Below, one piece after another: positions 8,580 to 18,166 of a stretch of DNA of 64,000 nt. Origin of the DNA: Rhodococcus triatomae. Lineage in GTDB: Bacteria; Actinomycetota; Actinomycetes; Mycobacteriales; Mycobacteriaceae. The DNA lies in NCBI RefSeq assembly GCF_014217785.1, contig NZ_CP048814.1, positions 4,340,001-4,404,000 of the forward strand, read 5' to 3'. Numbering within the stretch: the first letter of the stretch is position 1; the number at the start of each line of letters is the position of its first letter. The position numbers were made by a program, and so were the translations under genes. The notes under the pieces were generated by a model. That model ran no database searches and was not told the origin of the DNA. It worked only from the letters and a program-made list of their open reading frames with translations.

Positions 8580-10361
8580 GTGGCACCTTCCAACGGTTCG
8601 GTGCATCCAGTCCGCGCGATGACCGTGTTCGCGGTCATCGTGGCGGCGCTGTATGCCCTGGTGTTCTTCACCGGTGACAAGTCACCGGAACCGAAGTTGG
8701 GCATCGACCTGCAGGGAGGGACGCGAGTCACTCTCACGGCACGGACCCCGGACGGCAGCACCCCGTCGCAGGACAGCCTGCGCCAGGCCCAGGCGATCAT
8801 CGAGACGCGCGTGAACGGGCTCGGCGTGTCCGGCTCGGAAGTCGTCATCGACGGCGACAACCTGGTGATCACGGTGCCGGGTGACGACAGTTCCCAGGCT
8901 CGTTCCCTGGGGCAGACGGCGCGCCTCTACATCCGCCCGGTGGCCACCTCGCAACCGGCACCGGTTCCCGGCGCGCCCACCGAGAACGGGGTCGGCGCCT
9001 CCGACACCCCGGGTGAGGCGCCCGCGACGGATGTTCCGGGCACGCCGGAGGGCACCGATCCCGAGGGCACCGACCCGGGCGAGCAGGCTCCTGCACCGGA
9101 GCCGCAGAGTCGGCCGTTCCCGGCGCAGGATCCCACCGATCCGGCCTCACCGACCGATCCGGCCTCACCGACCGATCCGGCCTCACCGACCGATCCGGCA
9201 CAGCCGGGGGGGTCGGCACCAGTGACGGAGGGGTTGCCCGCGGACGCCGCGGACGAGATCGCCGAGGCCCGTGCGCTCCGGCAGAGCACCGATCCCGCCG
9301 TCCAGCAGCAGGCGATGGCGACGATGGACTGCTCGGTGGCCGACCCGCTGCGCGGCAACGACGACCCGGAACTGCCGCTGGTCGCCTGCTCGACCGACAA
9401 CCAGTTCGTCTACCTGCTGGAGCCGGCGATCATCGACGGCCAGGAGATCGCCGATGCGACCTCCGGATTCAACTCCCAGCAGTCCCGGCACGAGGTGAGC
9501 CTGTCGTTCGAGTCCGGTGGCAGCAACACGTGGGCACAGTTCACCTCCGCCAACATCGGCAGGCAGGCTGCCTTCACGCTCGACTCCAAGGTGGTCAGTG
9601 CCCCGGTCATCCAGGGTGCGACCCCGGCCGGTAGCTCCACGTCGATCACCGGTCAGTTCAGTGCCGACGGTGCGCGCGAACTCGCGAACACGCTCAAGTA
9701 CGGCTCGCTTCCGCTCTCGTTCGCAGCGTCCGAAGCCGAGACGGTGTCCGCGACGCTCGGCCTGGCCTCGCTCGAGGCGGGGTTGCTCGCCGGCGCTGTC
9801 GGGCTGGTCCTCGTGTTGCTGTACTGCCTCCTGTATTACCGGCTGCTCGGCATACTCACCGCGTTCTCGCTGGTGGCCTCCGGTGTCGCGGTGTACGCGA
9901 TCATGGTGCTCCTCGGCCGCTACATCAACTTCACCCTGGACCTGGCCGGAATCGCCGGTCTCATCATCGGTATCGGCATGACGGCGGACTCGTTCGTCGT
10001 GTTCTTCGAGCGGATCAAGGACGAGATGCGGGAGGGGCGCAGTTTCCGCTCCGCGGTGCCTCGTGGTTGGGCCCGGGCGAAGCGGACGATCCTGTCCGGT
10101 AACGCGGTGAGCTTCATCTCCGCCGCGGTGTTGTACATGCTCGCGGTCGGACAGGTGCGTGGATTCGCGTTCACCCTGGGATTGACCACCATCCTCGACG
10201 TCGTCGTCGTGTTCCTGGTGACGTGGCCGCTGGTGTACCTGGCGTCGAAATCCGCGTTCTGGGCCAAGCCGTCGGTCAACGGGCTCGGGGCCGTGCAACA
10301 GATCGCGCGTGAACGCAAGAAGGCCGCTGCCGTCGCGGCGTCGAAGGAGACCCGAGCATGA
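8580..10361 (+). CDS. secD: Protein translocase subunit SecD
   Basis: This 593-residue membrane protein uses the proton gradient, with SecF, to pull exported proteins across the cytoplasmic membrane. One transmembrane helix lies near residues 13-31, followed by '[13 protein letters not shown]', a large extracytoplasmic region, and five C-terminal helices starting around residue 390 ('[20 protein letters not shown]'), with '[24 protein letters not shown]'. The extracytoplasmic part carries a Pro/Thr/Asp/Ser-rich insertion at about residues 120-220, including hexapeptide repeats TDPASP. GTG at 8580 is the start. The stop overlaps the secF start (ATGA). Confidence 0.97.
   Translation: MAPSNGSVHPVRAMTVFAVIVAALYALVFFTGDKSPEPKLGIDLQGGTRVTLTARTPDGSTPSQDSLRQAQAIIETRVNGLGVSGSEVVIDGDNLVITVPGDDSSQARSLGQTARLYIRPVATSQPAPVPGAPTENGVGASDTPGEAPATDVPGTPEGTDPEGTDPGEQAPAPEPQSRPFPAQDPTDPASPTDPASPTDPASPTDPAQPGGSAPVTEGLPADAADEIAEARALRQSTDPAVQQQAMATMDCSVADPLRGNDDPELPLVACSTDNQFVYLLEPAIIDGQEIADATSGFNSQQSRHEVSLSFESGGSNTWAQFTSANIGRQAAFTLDSKVVSAPVIQGATPAGSSTSITGQFSADGARELANTLKYGSLPLSFAASEAETVSATLGLASLEAGLLAGAVGLVLVLLYCLLYYRLLGILTAFSLVASGVAVYAIMVLLGRYINFTLDLAGIAGLIIGIGMTADSFVVFFERIKDEMREGRSFRSAVPRGWARAKRTILSGNAVSFISAAVLYMLAVGQVRGFAFTLGLTTILDVVVVFLVTWPLVYLASKSAFWAKPSVNGLGAVQQIARERKKAAAVAASKETRA
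9135..9199 (+). repeat. 18-bp tandem repeat inside secD (TDPASP)
   Basis: About 3.6 head-to-tail copies of the 18-base unit ACCGATCCGGCCTCACCG lie at 9135-9199 and encode TDPASP hexapeptides in the low-complexity extracytoplasmic linker of SecD. The copies are identical, which suggests recent slippage and likely length variation between strains. Confidence 0.9.
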
Positions 10362-11542
10362 GCGCATCGTCCACCACCGAAGCAGGGCAGCGCGGGTTCC
10401 TCTCCCGCCTCTACACCGGCACCGGCGCCTTCGAGGTCGTCGGGCGCCGTCGCTTCTACTATCTGCTGACGGCCGCCATCGTGCTGGTGTCCCTCGCGGG
10501 AATCGCCATTCGCGGCTTCACCCTCGGAATCGATTTCGAGGGAGGCTCGCGGGTCCAGTTCCCGGTCGGTGACGGGGTGGAGACCGCGCAGGTCGAGCAG
10601 GTGTACTCCGACGCCCTGGGGCAGAGCCCGGAGGCCGTGCAGATCGTGGGGTCCGGGGCGAGCGCGACCGTGCAGATCCGGTCCAGCGCGCTGGACGCCG
10701 CCGAGGTGGTGACGCTCCAGCAGGCGCTGTTCGACGAGTTCGCACCGCGGGACACCAGTGGCGTGCCCAATCCCAACGCGATCAGTTTCGCCGACGTCAG
10801 CGAGACGTGGGGCGGGCAGGTCACCCAGAAGGCACTCATTGCGCTGGTGGTGTTCCTGGTGCTGGTCAGCGTGTACATCGTGATCAGATACGAGAGGGAC
10901 ATGGCGACCGCGGCGATCGCCGCCCTGTTCTTCGACATCATCGTCACGGCGGGCGTGTACGCGATCGTCGGATTCGAGGTGACCCCGGCCAGTGTCATCG
11001 GACTGCTGACCATTCTCGGCTTCTCGCTGTACGACTCCGTCATCGTGTTCGACAAGGTCGAGGAGAACACCCACGGAATCCTGCACCTGAACAGACGTAC
11101 CTATGCGGAGCAGGCGAATCTCGCGGTCAATCAGACGCTCATGCGGTCCATCAACACGACCGTGATCGGTGTGCTCCCGGTCCTCGCGCTGATGGTGGTC
11201 GCGGTATGGGCGCTCGGAGTGGGCACGCTGAAGGACCTCGCACTGGTGCAGCTCGTGGGTATCGTCGTCGGTACCTACTCGTCGATCTTCTTTGCAACCC
11301 CGCTGCTCGTGTCGATCAAGGAACGGTGGGGTCCGGTGCGCGAGCACACGCAGAAGGTGCTCGAGCGGCGTGAGGAGCGTGCTGCCCGAGTGGCCGCCGG
11401 CGAGGAGGTCGACGCGACCGCGGGGACCGGTGCCGTCGCGGTCGCCGGAGACGCTCCCGACAGGGCCACCGGGCCCCGGCGGACAGCGGGACCGCGGCCC
11501 GGATCGCGGCCGGCGGGCAAGCGGCACCGCCGGAGGTCGTAG
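10358..11542 (+). CDS. secF: Protein translocase subunit SecF
   Basis: This 394-residue protein pairs with SecD. It has an N-terminal helix ('[19 protein letters not shown]'), the characteristic '[12 protein letters not shown]', an extracytoplasmic domain to about residue 145, and five further helices with '[18 protein letters not shown]' and '[21 protein letters not shown]'. The C-terminal 70 residues form a basic, Ala/Arg/Gly-rich cytoplasmic tail. ATG at 10358 overlaps the secD stop. A lipoprotein gene follows after 46 bases. Confidence 0.97.
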   Translation: MSASSTTEAGQRGFLSRLYTGTGAFEVVGRRRFYYLLTAAIVLVSLAGIAIRGFTLGIDFEGGSRVQFPVGDGVETAQVEQVYSDALGQSPEAVQIVGSGASATVQIRSSALDAAEVVTLQQALFDEFAPRDTSGVPNPNAISFADVSETWGGQVTQKALIALVVFLVLVSVYIVIRYERDMATAAIAALFFDIIVTAGVYAIVGFEVTPASVIGLLTILGFSLYDSVIVFDKVEENTHGILHLNRRTYAEQANLAVNQTLMRSINTTVIGVLPVLALMVVAVWALGVGTLKDLALVQLVGIVVGTYSSIFFATPLLVSIKERWGPVREHTQKVLERREERAARVAAGEEVDATAGTGAVAVAGDAPDRATGPRRTAGPRPGSRPAGKRHRRRS

Positions 11543-11588
11543 TGGAGTGGGTGTCAGCGGAGACGCGCACGTAGGGAAGGTGGACACG

Positions 11589-13316
11589 ATGCCGGATTCC
11601 ACCGGACCCGAATCGCGCATGCCCGTGGCCACGCGTCCCCGGGCTCGCGCTCTGGTCGCTGCGGGTCTGACGCTCGCCGTCGCGGCGGTCACGGCGACGG
11701 GCTGTGCGTCGGCCGAGGAGCAGGTCCCCACGATCGGCTACGGCATCGACAACGTCGTGACGACGTACAACGCGGGAACCGTCGACGGCGCCACGTCCGG
11801 TGCCCGGCAGGCATTCGTGCGGGTCCAGCCCGGTTTCTCGTACACCGGTCCGGAGGGGACGGCGGTGTCCGACACCGATGTCGGCTCCGCTCACCCGGTC
11901 CCCGCCGAGGCCTTGACCATCGCGTACCAGATCAACCCTGCTGCGGAGTACTCGGACGGCGCGCCCCTCACCTGCGACGATCTCGTTCTCACGTGGGCTG
12001 CCCACAGTGGACGTTTCACCGGGCCGGACGGCGGGCAGCTGTTCGATGCCGCCGAGGTCGCCGGGTACACGGACATCGATCGGGTCGACTGCGTGCCCGG
12101 CGCCAGGGAGGCGACTGTCGTCTTCCGTTCGGGACGGTCGGTGGTCGACTGGAAGTCGCTGTTCGGTGCCACCTCGATCCTGCCCTCGCACGTGGTCGAG
12201 CGGGAGGCCGGCGTCGACGACCTCGTCGCGGCGGTCGAGGCGGGCGACGTCGAGGCGCTCGGCCGGGTGGCCGAGTTCTGGAACACCGGTTGGTCGCTCG
12301 TTCCCGGCGAGTTGGACCTGTCCCGTTTCCCGTCGGCGGGTCCCTACAAGCTCGAGTCCTACAGTGAGGACGACGGCCTCGTCCTCGTCGCCAACGATCG
12401 GTGGTGGGGTAACCGCCCGGCCACCGAGCGCATCGTGGTGCGGACGAAGGGCGAGGGCCTCGCGGAGCGGGTCGAATCCGGCGAGATCGAGGTCCTCGAC
12501 GTCGCCGAGGGATCGGTGCCGGGGCTCGACGTCGCCGGATGGGAGGTGGCCGAGCTGCCGTCCCTCGGCGTCGAACAGCTGATCCTGTCGTCGACGGGAG
12601 TGTTCGACTCCGCCGCGGCCCGCCGCGCCTTCGCGGCGTGCGTTCCCCGCGATCAGCTGTTCGAGACGTTCGGCACGATTCCCGAGCACACGGGCGCTCC
12701 GCTGGGTGTGGTCGACGCCCGGTTCGTCGCGCGCGACGACCTGATCTACCCGTCGGTCGCGACCGCGGCCGACGGACGGTACCGGCAGCCGGATGTCGCC
12801 GCCGCGTCGGCGGCCGGCCCGCTCACCGTGCGGATCGGCTATCGGGCGCCCGACCAGCAACGCCGAGACATGGTGTCCGCGATCGCATCCGCCTGCGAGC
12901 CGGCCGGGATCACCGTCGAGGACGCAGGTTCGCCGGAGTTCACCTCGTCGGCGCTCCGTCGTGGTGAGGTGGACGCCGTGCTCGCCGGCACGGCAGGGGC
13001 CGACGGATCTGCCGGCAGCACCGAGCGGACCACTGCGATGTACGCGCTCCGCAGTGGCAGCGGATCCAATTTCGGGGGATTTGCCAACAGCCGGGTCGAT
13101 CAGATCGTCGATCAGCTCGCGGTGGACGGATCGACGTCGGCCACCCTGGCGCTGGCAGGGGAGGCGGAGAACATCCTGTGGACGGAGATGCCGACGATCC
13201 CGCTCTTCAATCAGCCACGGACCATCGGAGCCGCCGAGGGCATGCACGCCCTCGACCCCAATCCGTCCCGCTCGGGGACCGGCTGGAACATGGACAGATG
13301 GGTGCTGCGTCGGTGA
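11589..13316 (+). CDS. Solute-binding lipoprotein (DppA/OppA type)
   Basis: This 575-residue protein is an ABC-type family 5 (peptide/nickel) substrate-binding lipoprotein. A basic N-region and hydrophobic stretch end in a lipobox with Cys39 ('TATGC'), so it should be a lipid-anchored extracytoplasmic protein. 'YQINPAAEYSDGAPLTCDDLVLTW' and 'SAGPYKLESY' are typical of the family; the C-terminal half has the second lobe and ends 'GTGWNMDRWVLRR'. No permease or ATPase genes are adjacent. M. tuberculosis has a similar lipoprotein between secF and apt, so the context is conserved. I chose ATG at 11589, with GGAAGG upstream; ATG at 11619 is an alternative. The stop overlaps the apt-like start (GTGA). 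Confidence 0.88.
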   Translation: MPDSTGPESRMPVATRPRARALVAAGLTLAVAAVTATGCASAEEQVPTIGYGIDNVVTTYNAGTVDGATSGARQAFVRVQPGFSYTGPEGTAVSDTDVGSAHPVPAEALTIAYQINPAAEYSDGAPLTCDDLVLTWAAHSGRFTGPDGGQLFDAAEVAGYTDIDRVDCVPGAREATVVFRSGRSVVDWKSLFGATSILPSHVVEREAGVDDLVAAVEAGDVEALGRVAEFWNTGWSLVPGELDLSRFPSAGPYKLESYSEDDGLVLVANDRWWGNRPATERIVVRTKGEGLAERVESGEIEVLDVAEGSVPGLDVAGWEVAELPSLGVEQLILSSTGVFDSAAARRAFAACVPRDQLFETFGTIPEHTGAPLGVVDARFVARDDLIYPSVATAADGRYRQPDVAAASAAGPLTVRIGYRAPDQQRRDMVSAIASACEPAGITVEDAGSPEFTSSALRRGEVDAVLAGTAGADGSAGSTERTTAMYALRSGSGSNFGGFANSRVDQIVDQLAVDGSTSATLALAGEAENILWTEMPTIPLFNQPRTIGAAEGMHALDPNPSRSGTGWNMDRWVLRR

Positions 13317-13648
13317 CGTGCGCCGCGGAGTACATCCGGACCCTGACGCGCTGGGCGGACGACTTCCCGGCTCCGGCCTGCGTCGGCAGTGGGCGAGAGG
13401 GCGACGTGCCCGTCGACATCGTCGCTGCGGTGCTGGAAATACCCGCGTCCGGTGTGTCGTTGGAAGGTCGGCGGGTGTTGATCGGCGACGACGTACTCGC
13501 CACCGGGGGAACCTTGTCAGCCACGGCTCGGCTGGTCGAATCGGCGGGTGGGTCGGTCGAGGGCATCGCGGTGGTGCTCGAGATCGAGGCGCTCGGCGGT
13601 CGGTCCCGCATCGACGGGTATCCGCTGACGGTGCTCGCCGCCGTGTGA
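13313..13648 (+). CDS. Truncated adenine phosphoribosyltransferase (apt remnant)
   Basis: Apt normally converts adenine and PRPP to AMP and is about 170-220 residues long; this frame encodes only 111. The start resembles an Apt N terminus ('AAEYIRTLTRWADDFPAPACV', compare the FPxPG motif) and the end resembles an Apt C terminus, including the PRPP-binding loop 'VLIGDDVLATGGT' and 'GIAVVLEIEALGGR'. The central part, with the flexible loop and adenine-contact region, is missing, as after an in-frame internal deletion at about residues 23-30. The gene keeps its conserved place between the lipoprotein and relA and overlaps the former (GTGA). Catalytic activity is doubtful; it may be a decaying gene or a noncatalytic PRPP-binding protein. 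Confidence 0.75.
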   Translation: MTCAAEYIRTLTRWADDFPAPACVGSGREGDVPVDIVAAVLEIPASGVSLEGRRVLIGDDVLATGGTLSATARLVESAGGSVEGIAVVLEIEALGGRSRIDGYPLTVLAAV

Positions 13649-13697
13649 GTTCGCCGCCGAGAACGCCGCTGCCGGGGTTCGCTCTCGACGGGAGTAC

Positions 13698-13703
13698 TAA
13701 GGT
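13698..13703 (+). promoter_or_regulatory. Candidate -10 box for relA
   Basis: TAAGGT at 13698-13703 matches the actinobacterial TAnnnT -10 pattern in the 121-base gap between the apt remnant and relA, giving a leader of about 60 bases. No clear -35 box is seen. Confidence 0.4.
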
Positions 13704-13769
13704 TGGCTGTGGCACGGGTGTGCCGCGCCCGCGACACACCCGGTTCCATCGGTGGCAGGAGGTGACGGT

Positions 13770-16148
13770 ATGACTTCGGGTCTCGACCGATCCCGCGGCG
13801 TCGGCGCAGGCGATACCGAGCGCGTCCCCGGTGAGAACGAACGTGACGGCGTCGACCAGGACCGCACTCCGGCCGAACCGGCCCCCGTCGCAGCACCCAC
13901 GTCGGCGTCCCGCCGGGTGCGTGCCCGCTTGGCGCGCCGCATCACCGGAGTGCGCAGCACGCCGATCCGGCCGGTGCTCGAGCCGCTGGTGAGCCTGCAT
14001 CGCGAGTTGTATCCCAAGGCGGACCTCGCCCTGTTGCAGCGGGCCTACGACGTCGCCGAGGAGCGCCACGCCAGCCAGCGACGCAAATCCGGTGATCCCT
14101 ACATCACGCATCCGCTCGCCGTGGCGAGCATCCTCGCCGAGCTGGGCATGGACACGACCACGCTCGTCGCGGCGCTGCTGCACGACACGGTCGAGGACAC
14201 CGGATACTCGCTCGAGCAGCTCACCACGGAGTTCGGTGACGAGGTGGCTCACCTCGTCGACGGTGTCACCAAACTCGACAAGGTCGTGCTCGGCAACGCC
14301 GCAGAGGGCGAGACGATCCGGAAGATGATCATCGCCATGGCCCGCGATCCGCGGGTGCTGGTGATCAAGGTCGCCGACCGGCTCCACAACATGCGCACCA
14401 TGCGTTTCCTCCCGCCGGAGAAGCAGGCGAGGAAGGCGCGGGAGACGCTCGAGGTCATCGCGCCGCTGGCCCATCGGCTCGGGATGGCGACCGTCAAGTG
14501 GGAACTCGAGGACCTGTCCTTCGCGATCCTGCACCCGAAGAAGTACGACGAGATCGTGCGGCTGGTGGCCGACCGTGCGCCGTCCCGGGACACATACTTG
14601 GCCAAGGTGCGTGCCCAGATCAACGCGAACCTGTCCGCCTCGCGGATCAACGCCGTCGTCGAGGGGCGTCCGAAGCACTACTGGTCGATCTATCAGAAGA
14701 TGATCGTCAAGGGCAGGGACTTCGACGACATCCACGACCTCGTCGGTGTCCGGATCCTGTGCGACGAGGTCCGCGACTGTTACGCGGCCGTCGGCGTCGT
14801 GCACTCGCTGTGGCAGCCGATGGCGGGCCGCTTCAAGGACTACATCGCGCAACCGCGATACGGCGTCTACCAGTCGCTGCACACCACCGTCGTCGGTCCC
14901 GAGGGCAAACCCCTCGAGGTGCAGATCCGTACCCACGACATGCACCGCACCGCCGAGTTCGGGATCGCGGCGCACTGGCGGTACAAGGAGACGAAGGGCA
15001 AGCACTCCGGGGACCTCGCCGAGGTCGACGACATGGCCTGGATGCGACAGTTGCTCGACTGGCAGCGGGAGGCCGCCGATCCCGGCGAGTTCCTCGAGTC
15101 GCTACGTTTCGACCTGGCGGCCAAGGAGATCTTCGTCTTCACGCCCAAGGGTGATGTAGTGACCCTGCCGGCCGGTTCCACGCCGGTGGACTTCGCGTAC
15201 GCGGTGCACACCGAGGTGGGGCACCGGTGTATCGGTGCCCGCGTCAACGGCCGTCTCGTCGCACTGGAACGGACACTCGAGAACGGCGAGGTCGTCGAGG
15301 TCTTCACCTCCAAGGCGCCCAACGCGGGTCCGAGCCGGGACTGGCAGACGTTCGTCGTCTCGCCCCGGGCGAAGACGAAGATCCGGCAGTGGTTCGCGAA
15401 GGAACGGCGCGAGGAAGCTCTCGAGACGGGCAAGGACGCGATCGTCCGCGAGGTCCGGCGGGTGGGGCTTCCGTTGCAACGGTTGATGAACGCCGAGTCG
15501 ATGTCGTCGGTCGCGCACGAACTGCGGTTCACCGACGTGTCGATGCTGTACACCGCGGTCGGGGAGAACCAGGTCTCCGCGCACCACGTCGTCCAGCGCC
15601 TGGTGGCGCACTTCGGCGGGGTGGGTGACGTCGAGGAAGAGCTTGCCGAGCGGGCGACGCCGTCGACCATGCCGATGCGTCCGCGCAGCACCGGCGACGT
15701 CGGGGTGCTCATCCCGGGTGCCGAGGGCACGGTGGCGAAGCTCGCCAAGTGCTGTACCCCCGTGCCCGGCGACGAGATCATGGGTTTCGTCACCCGCCAG
15801 GGGTCGGTGAGTGTGCATCGCACCGACTGCACGAACGCGGCCTCGCTACAGCAGCAGTCCGAACGGATCATCGACGTGGAGTGGGCACCGTCGCCGTCGT
15901 CGGTGTTCCTCGTGGCCATCCAGATCGAGGCGCTGGACCGGCATCGACTGCTCTCCGATGTCACCAAGGCCATCGCCGACGAGAAGGTCAACATCCTGTC
16001 CGCCTCGGTCACCACGTCGGGTGACCGGGTCGCGATCAGCAAGTTCACCTTCGAGATGGGCGATCCCAAGCACCTCGGGCACGTTCTCAACGTGGTGCGC
16101 AACGTGGAAGGCGTCTACGACGTCTACCGCGTCACGTCCGCCGCCTGA
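13770..16148 (+). CDS. relA: Bifunctional (p)ppGpp synthetase/hydrolase
   Basis: This 792-residue Rel protein makes and degrades (p)ppGpp in the stringent response. The order of domains is: a variable N-terminal extension of about 60 residues, the HD hydrolase ('[16 protein letters not shown]', 'LLHDTVEDT', '[14 protein letters not shown]'), the synthetase ('[21 protein letters not shown]', '[23 protein letters not shown]'), TGS ('[25 protein letters not shown]'), the conserved-Cys region ('[17 protein letters not shown]') and a C-terminal ACT domain. The hydrolase H...ED motif and the RxKD synthetase motif are intact, so both activities are expected. ATG at 13770 is preceded by AGGAGGT. Confidence 0.97.
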   Translation: MTSGLDRSRGVGAGDTERVPGENERDGVDQDRTPAEPAPVAAPTSASRRVRARLARRITGVRSTPIRPVLEPLVSLHRELYPKADLALLQRAYDVAEERHASQRRKSGDPYITHPLAVASILAELGMDTTTLVAALLHDTVEDTGYSLEQLTTEFGDEVAHLVDGVTKLDKVVLGNAAEGETIRKMIIAMARDPRVLVIKVADRLHNMRTMRFLPPEKQARKARETLEVIAPLAHRLGMATVKWELEDLSFAILHPKKYDEIVRLVADRAPSRDTYLAKVRAQINANLSASRINAVVEGRPKHYWSIYQKMIVKGRDFDDIHDLVGVRILCDEVRDCYAAVGVVHSLWQPMAGRFKDYIAQPRYGVYQSLHTTVVGPEGKPLEVQIRTHDMHRTAEFGIAAHWRYKETKGKHSGDLAEVDDMAWMRQLLDWQREAADPGEFLESLRFDLAAKEIFVFTPKGDVVTLPAGSTPVDFAYAVHTEVGHRCIGARVNGRLVALERTLENGEVVEVFTSKAPNAGPSRDWQTFVVSPRAKTKIRQWFAKERREEALETGKDAIVREVRRVGLPLQRLMNAESMSSVAHELRFTDVSMLYTAVGENQVSAHHVVQRLVAHFGGVGDVEEELAERATPSTMPMRPRSTGDVGVLIPGAEGTVAKLAKCCTPVPGDEIMGFVTRQGSVSVHRTDCTNAASLQQQSERIIDVEWAPSPSSVFLVAIQIEALDRHRLLSDVTKAIADEKVNILSASVTTSGDRVAISKFTFEMGDPKHLGHVLNVVRNVEGVYDVYRVTSAA

Positions 16149-16174
16149 TCAACCCATCCCCGGCCCCTCCCGGC

Positions 16175-16197
16175 CCCCCTGTCCCCGGATCAGGGGG
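16175..16197. terminator. Hairpin between relA and the cyclophilin gene
   Basis: CCCCCTG at 16175-16181 pairs with CAGGGGG at 16191-16197 around a nine-base loop. It lies between the convergent relA and cyclophilin genes and could terminate both. There is no U-tract. Confidence 0.5.
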
Positions 16198-16208
16198 CAT
16201 GCATCAGG

Positions 16209-16250
16209 AGGGGATCAGGGGGCAGGGGATCAGGGGGGCAGGGGATCAGG
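16209..16250 (+). repeat. Short G-rich direct repeats
   Basis: AGGGGATCAGG occurs three times with starts 15-16 bases apart (16209, 16224, 16240), separated by runs of G. The stretch lies in the convergent relA/cyclophilin gap. Several G-runs close together could allow quadruplex folding. Confidence 0.8.
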
Positions 16251-16251
16251 G

Positions 16252-17058
16252 TCAGGAGGCGACGGTGGCGGTCTCGATGGAGATCGGCATCGCCGGGGCG
16301 CCGCCACCGGCTGCCATCGACCCGTCGTCGCCGTAGACGGCGATCGACTCGATCGTGGTCAGCCCCTCCTCGGAGATCGTGCCGAAGGCGGTGTACTGCG
16401 GCGGCAGGACGGTGTCGGCGAACACGAGGAAGAACTGGCTGCCATTGCTGCCGGGTGAGCCGGTGTTCGCCATCGCGATCGTGCCGCGCGGGTACACGGC
16501 CGGCTGGGCGAGTTCGGCGGCATTCGCGTCGAACGCCGTCGTCGGGTACTCGTTGTCGAAGCCGTAGCCGGGCCCGCCCGTGCCGGTACCCGTCGGGTCC
16601 CCGCACTGCAGGATCTGCATGCCGGGCGAGTACACGAGGCGGTGGCAGTCGGTGCCGTCGAAGTAGCCCTGTTCGGCGAGGCTGACGAAACTGTGCGTCG
16701 TGCACGGCGCGGCGGCGCGATCGAGGTCGAGGCCGATGGGCCCGGCCGTCGTCTCCAGATCCACGGCTGCACGGCCTTCCGCGGGCACCCCGGACGCCTC
16801 GGGAGCGGAGACGTTACGGGAGGGCGCACCGGAAGGGGTGTACGTGCAGTCGACGGTCGCGGAAGCCGCGGACGGCACCGCGGGGAGCGCGGCGTACGAC
16901 GACATGTCGACGGGCGGGGGAGCGTCGACGGTGGCGGTCGGGGTGGCCGCCGCCGTATCGGTGCCCGAATCCGGGTCCGAGGAGTCGGAGTCGCCCGAAC
17001 AGCCGGCGAGAGCCAGGGCCAGGGCGGCGACGCCCACGATCAGGGAAGTGCGTGTCAT
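16252..17058 (-). CDS. Cyclophilin-type peptidyl-prolyl isomerase, lipoprotein
   Basis: This 268-residue protein has a lipoprotein signal ('SLIVGVAALALALAGCSG', Cys20), a Ser/Asp/Thr/Pro-rich linker and a cyclophilin domain from about residue 90 ('HSFVSLAEQGYFDGTDCHRLV', 'GPGYGFDNEYP', 'GTIAMANTGSPGSNGSQFF'). It should catalyse prolyl isomerisation outside the cytoplasmic membrane. I chose ATG at 17058; the frame continues upstream through the neighbour in another frame. It starts 22 bases after the end of a second cyclophilin gene on the same strand and is clearly its paralogue, so the two probably form a tandem duplication and one operon. Confidence 0.92.
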   Translation of the reverse strand: MTRTSLIVGVAALALALAGCSGDSDSSDPDSGTDTAAATPTATVDAPPPVDMSSYAALPAVPSAASATVDCTYTPSGAPSRNVSAPEASGVPAEGRAAVDLETTAGPIGLDLDRAAAPCTTHSFVSLAEQGYFDGTDCHRLVYSPGMQILQCGDPTGTGTGGPGYGFDNEYPTTAFDANAAELAQPAVYPRGTIAMANTGSPGSNGSQFFLVFADTVLPPQYTAFGTISEEGLTTIESIAVYGDDGSMAAGGGAPAMPISIETATVAS

Positions 17059-17080
17059 GGTGATCCGTTCTCCGGTCACG

Positions 17081-17956
17081 TCAGTCCATCCTGACGGAGG
17101 TGATGTCGACGGGGACGTTGGGCTTGCCGTCCCCGGGCTGATTCGAGCTGTCGTCGCCGGCCGCGGCGATGGTGTCCAGGGTGGCCAGCCCGGTCTCGTC
17201 GATCGAGCCGAACACGGTGTAGTTCGGCGGCAGCTGGGAGTCCTCGTAGACCATGAAGAACTGGCTGCCGTTGCTGCCGGGCGCCCCGGTGTTGGCCATC
17301 GCGAGGGTGCCGCGCGGGTAGATCGCAGGTTGTGCGAGTGCCGGGTCCGTGGGTGAGTACTGGTCGGTGGGGAACTCGTTGTCGAAGCCGTAGCCGGGCC
17401 CGCCTGCCCCGGTGCCGCTCGGGTCACCGCACTGCAGGACGCGGAGCCCGGCACCGGTCACGAGCCGATGGCAGGGAGTGTCGTCGAAGTAGCCCTGGCC
17501 CGCCAGGGAGAGGAAGTTGTTCACCGTGCACGGGGAATTCGCGTTGTCCAGCACCAACCCCACGTTGCCCTGGGACGTTTCCATGCTCACACTCACGGAT
17601 TCCAGGGTGGTGTCGATGCCGTCGGTGCGGGGCGGTTCCACCGGCCGCGAGGGCTCCGAGCCGTCGGGGGTGTACGTGCAGGACACCAGTTCCGGCAGCG
17701 GCTCGCTGCGGCCGGCGGGAAGGGCGTCAGGTGTCTGGGTCTCCGCGGCGGTGTCGGTTGCCGCCTCGTCGGCGGAGTCGTCGCCCCCGCGGGTCAGCGT
17801 CACCACGACTGCGACTGCCGCGACCGCCACGACGACGCCGACGACGGTGCCGCCGATCGTCAACTGCTTGCGACGACGGGCCCGCTCGGCGCGTCGCGCG
17901 AGTTGACGTTCGAGTTTCCTCTTGGCTGCTTCCCGGCGCTGCTCGTTGCTCGGCAC
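17081..17956 (-). CDS. ppiB: Cyclophilin-type peptidyl-prolyl isomerase, membrane-anchored
   Basis: This 291-residue protein has a highly basic N-terminal cytoplasmic segment ('EAAKRKLERQLARRAERARR'), one transmembrane helix at about residues 33-54, an acidic/Thr-rich linker and an extracytoplasmic cyclophilin domain ('NNFLSLAGQGYFDDTPCHRLV', 'GPGYGFDNEFP', 'GTLAMANTGAPGSNGSQFF'). It probably acts on exported proteins. GTG at 17956 is preceded by GGGAGGA, and the resulting N terminus 'MPSNEQRREAAKRKL' is typical of actinobacterial homologues; an upstream extension to 18106 is unlikely. The gene has the same place, next to relA, as Rv2582 of M. tuberculosis. Confidence 0.93.
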   Translation of the reverse strand: MPSNEQRREAAKRKLERQLARRAERARRRKQLTIGGTVVGVVVAVAAVAVVVTLTRGGDDSADEAATDTAAETQTPDALPAGRSEPLPELVSCTYTPDGSEPSRPVEPPRTDGIDTTLESVSVSMETSQGNVGLVLDNANSPCTVNNFLSLAGQGYFDDTPCHRLVTGAGLRVLQCGDPSGTGAGGPGYGFDNEFPTDQYSPTDPALAQPAIYPRGTLAMANTGAPGSNGSQFFMVYEDSQLPPNYTVFGSIDETGLATLDTIAAAGDDSSNQPGDGKPNVPVDITSVRMD

Positions 17957-18166
17957 TGCGAAAGTTCCTCCCGTGTCGTCTGCGCGATTCGGTGTCGCCT
18001 GGACAATTCGTTCCCGGTCCGGACGGTTCCCGGTGGTCCGGACGCGGAACATGCTCCCCGGGGACGATCCGGGGATCGAGTCTGCCAGGCCTACCTGAGA
18101 ACACACTGGCCGGGAGGCAGCATAGGCTGTATTGACCGCACAGACCTACCACGAGGAGCGACGCTG

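Noticed and set aside
11316..15005. A 1229-codon open frame on the minus strand opposite the lipoprotein gene, apt and relA.
   Set aside because: Its translation is Arg/Gly/Asp/Val-rich without any domain, while the plus strand encodes clearly recognisable proteins. It is a high-GC shadow frame.
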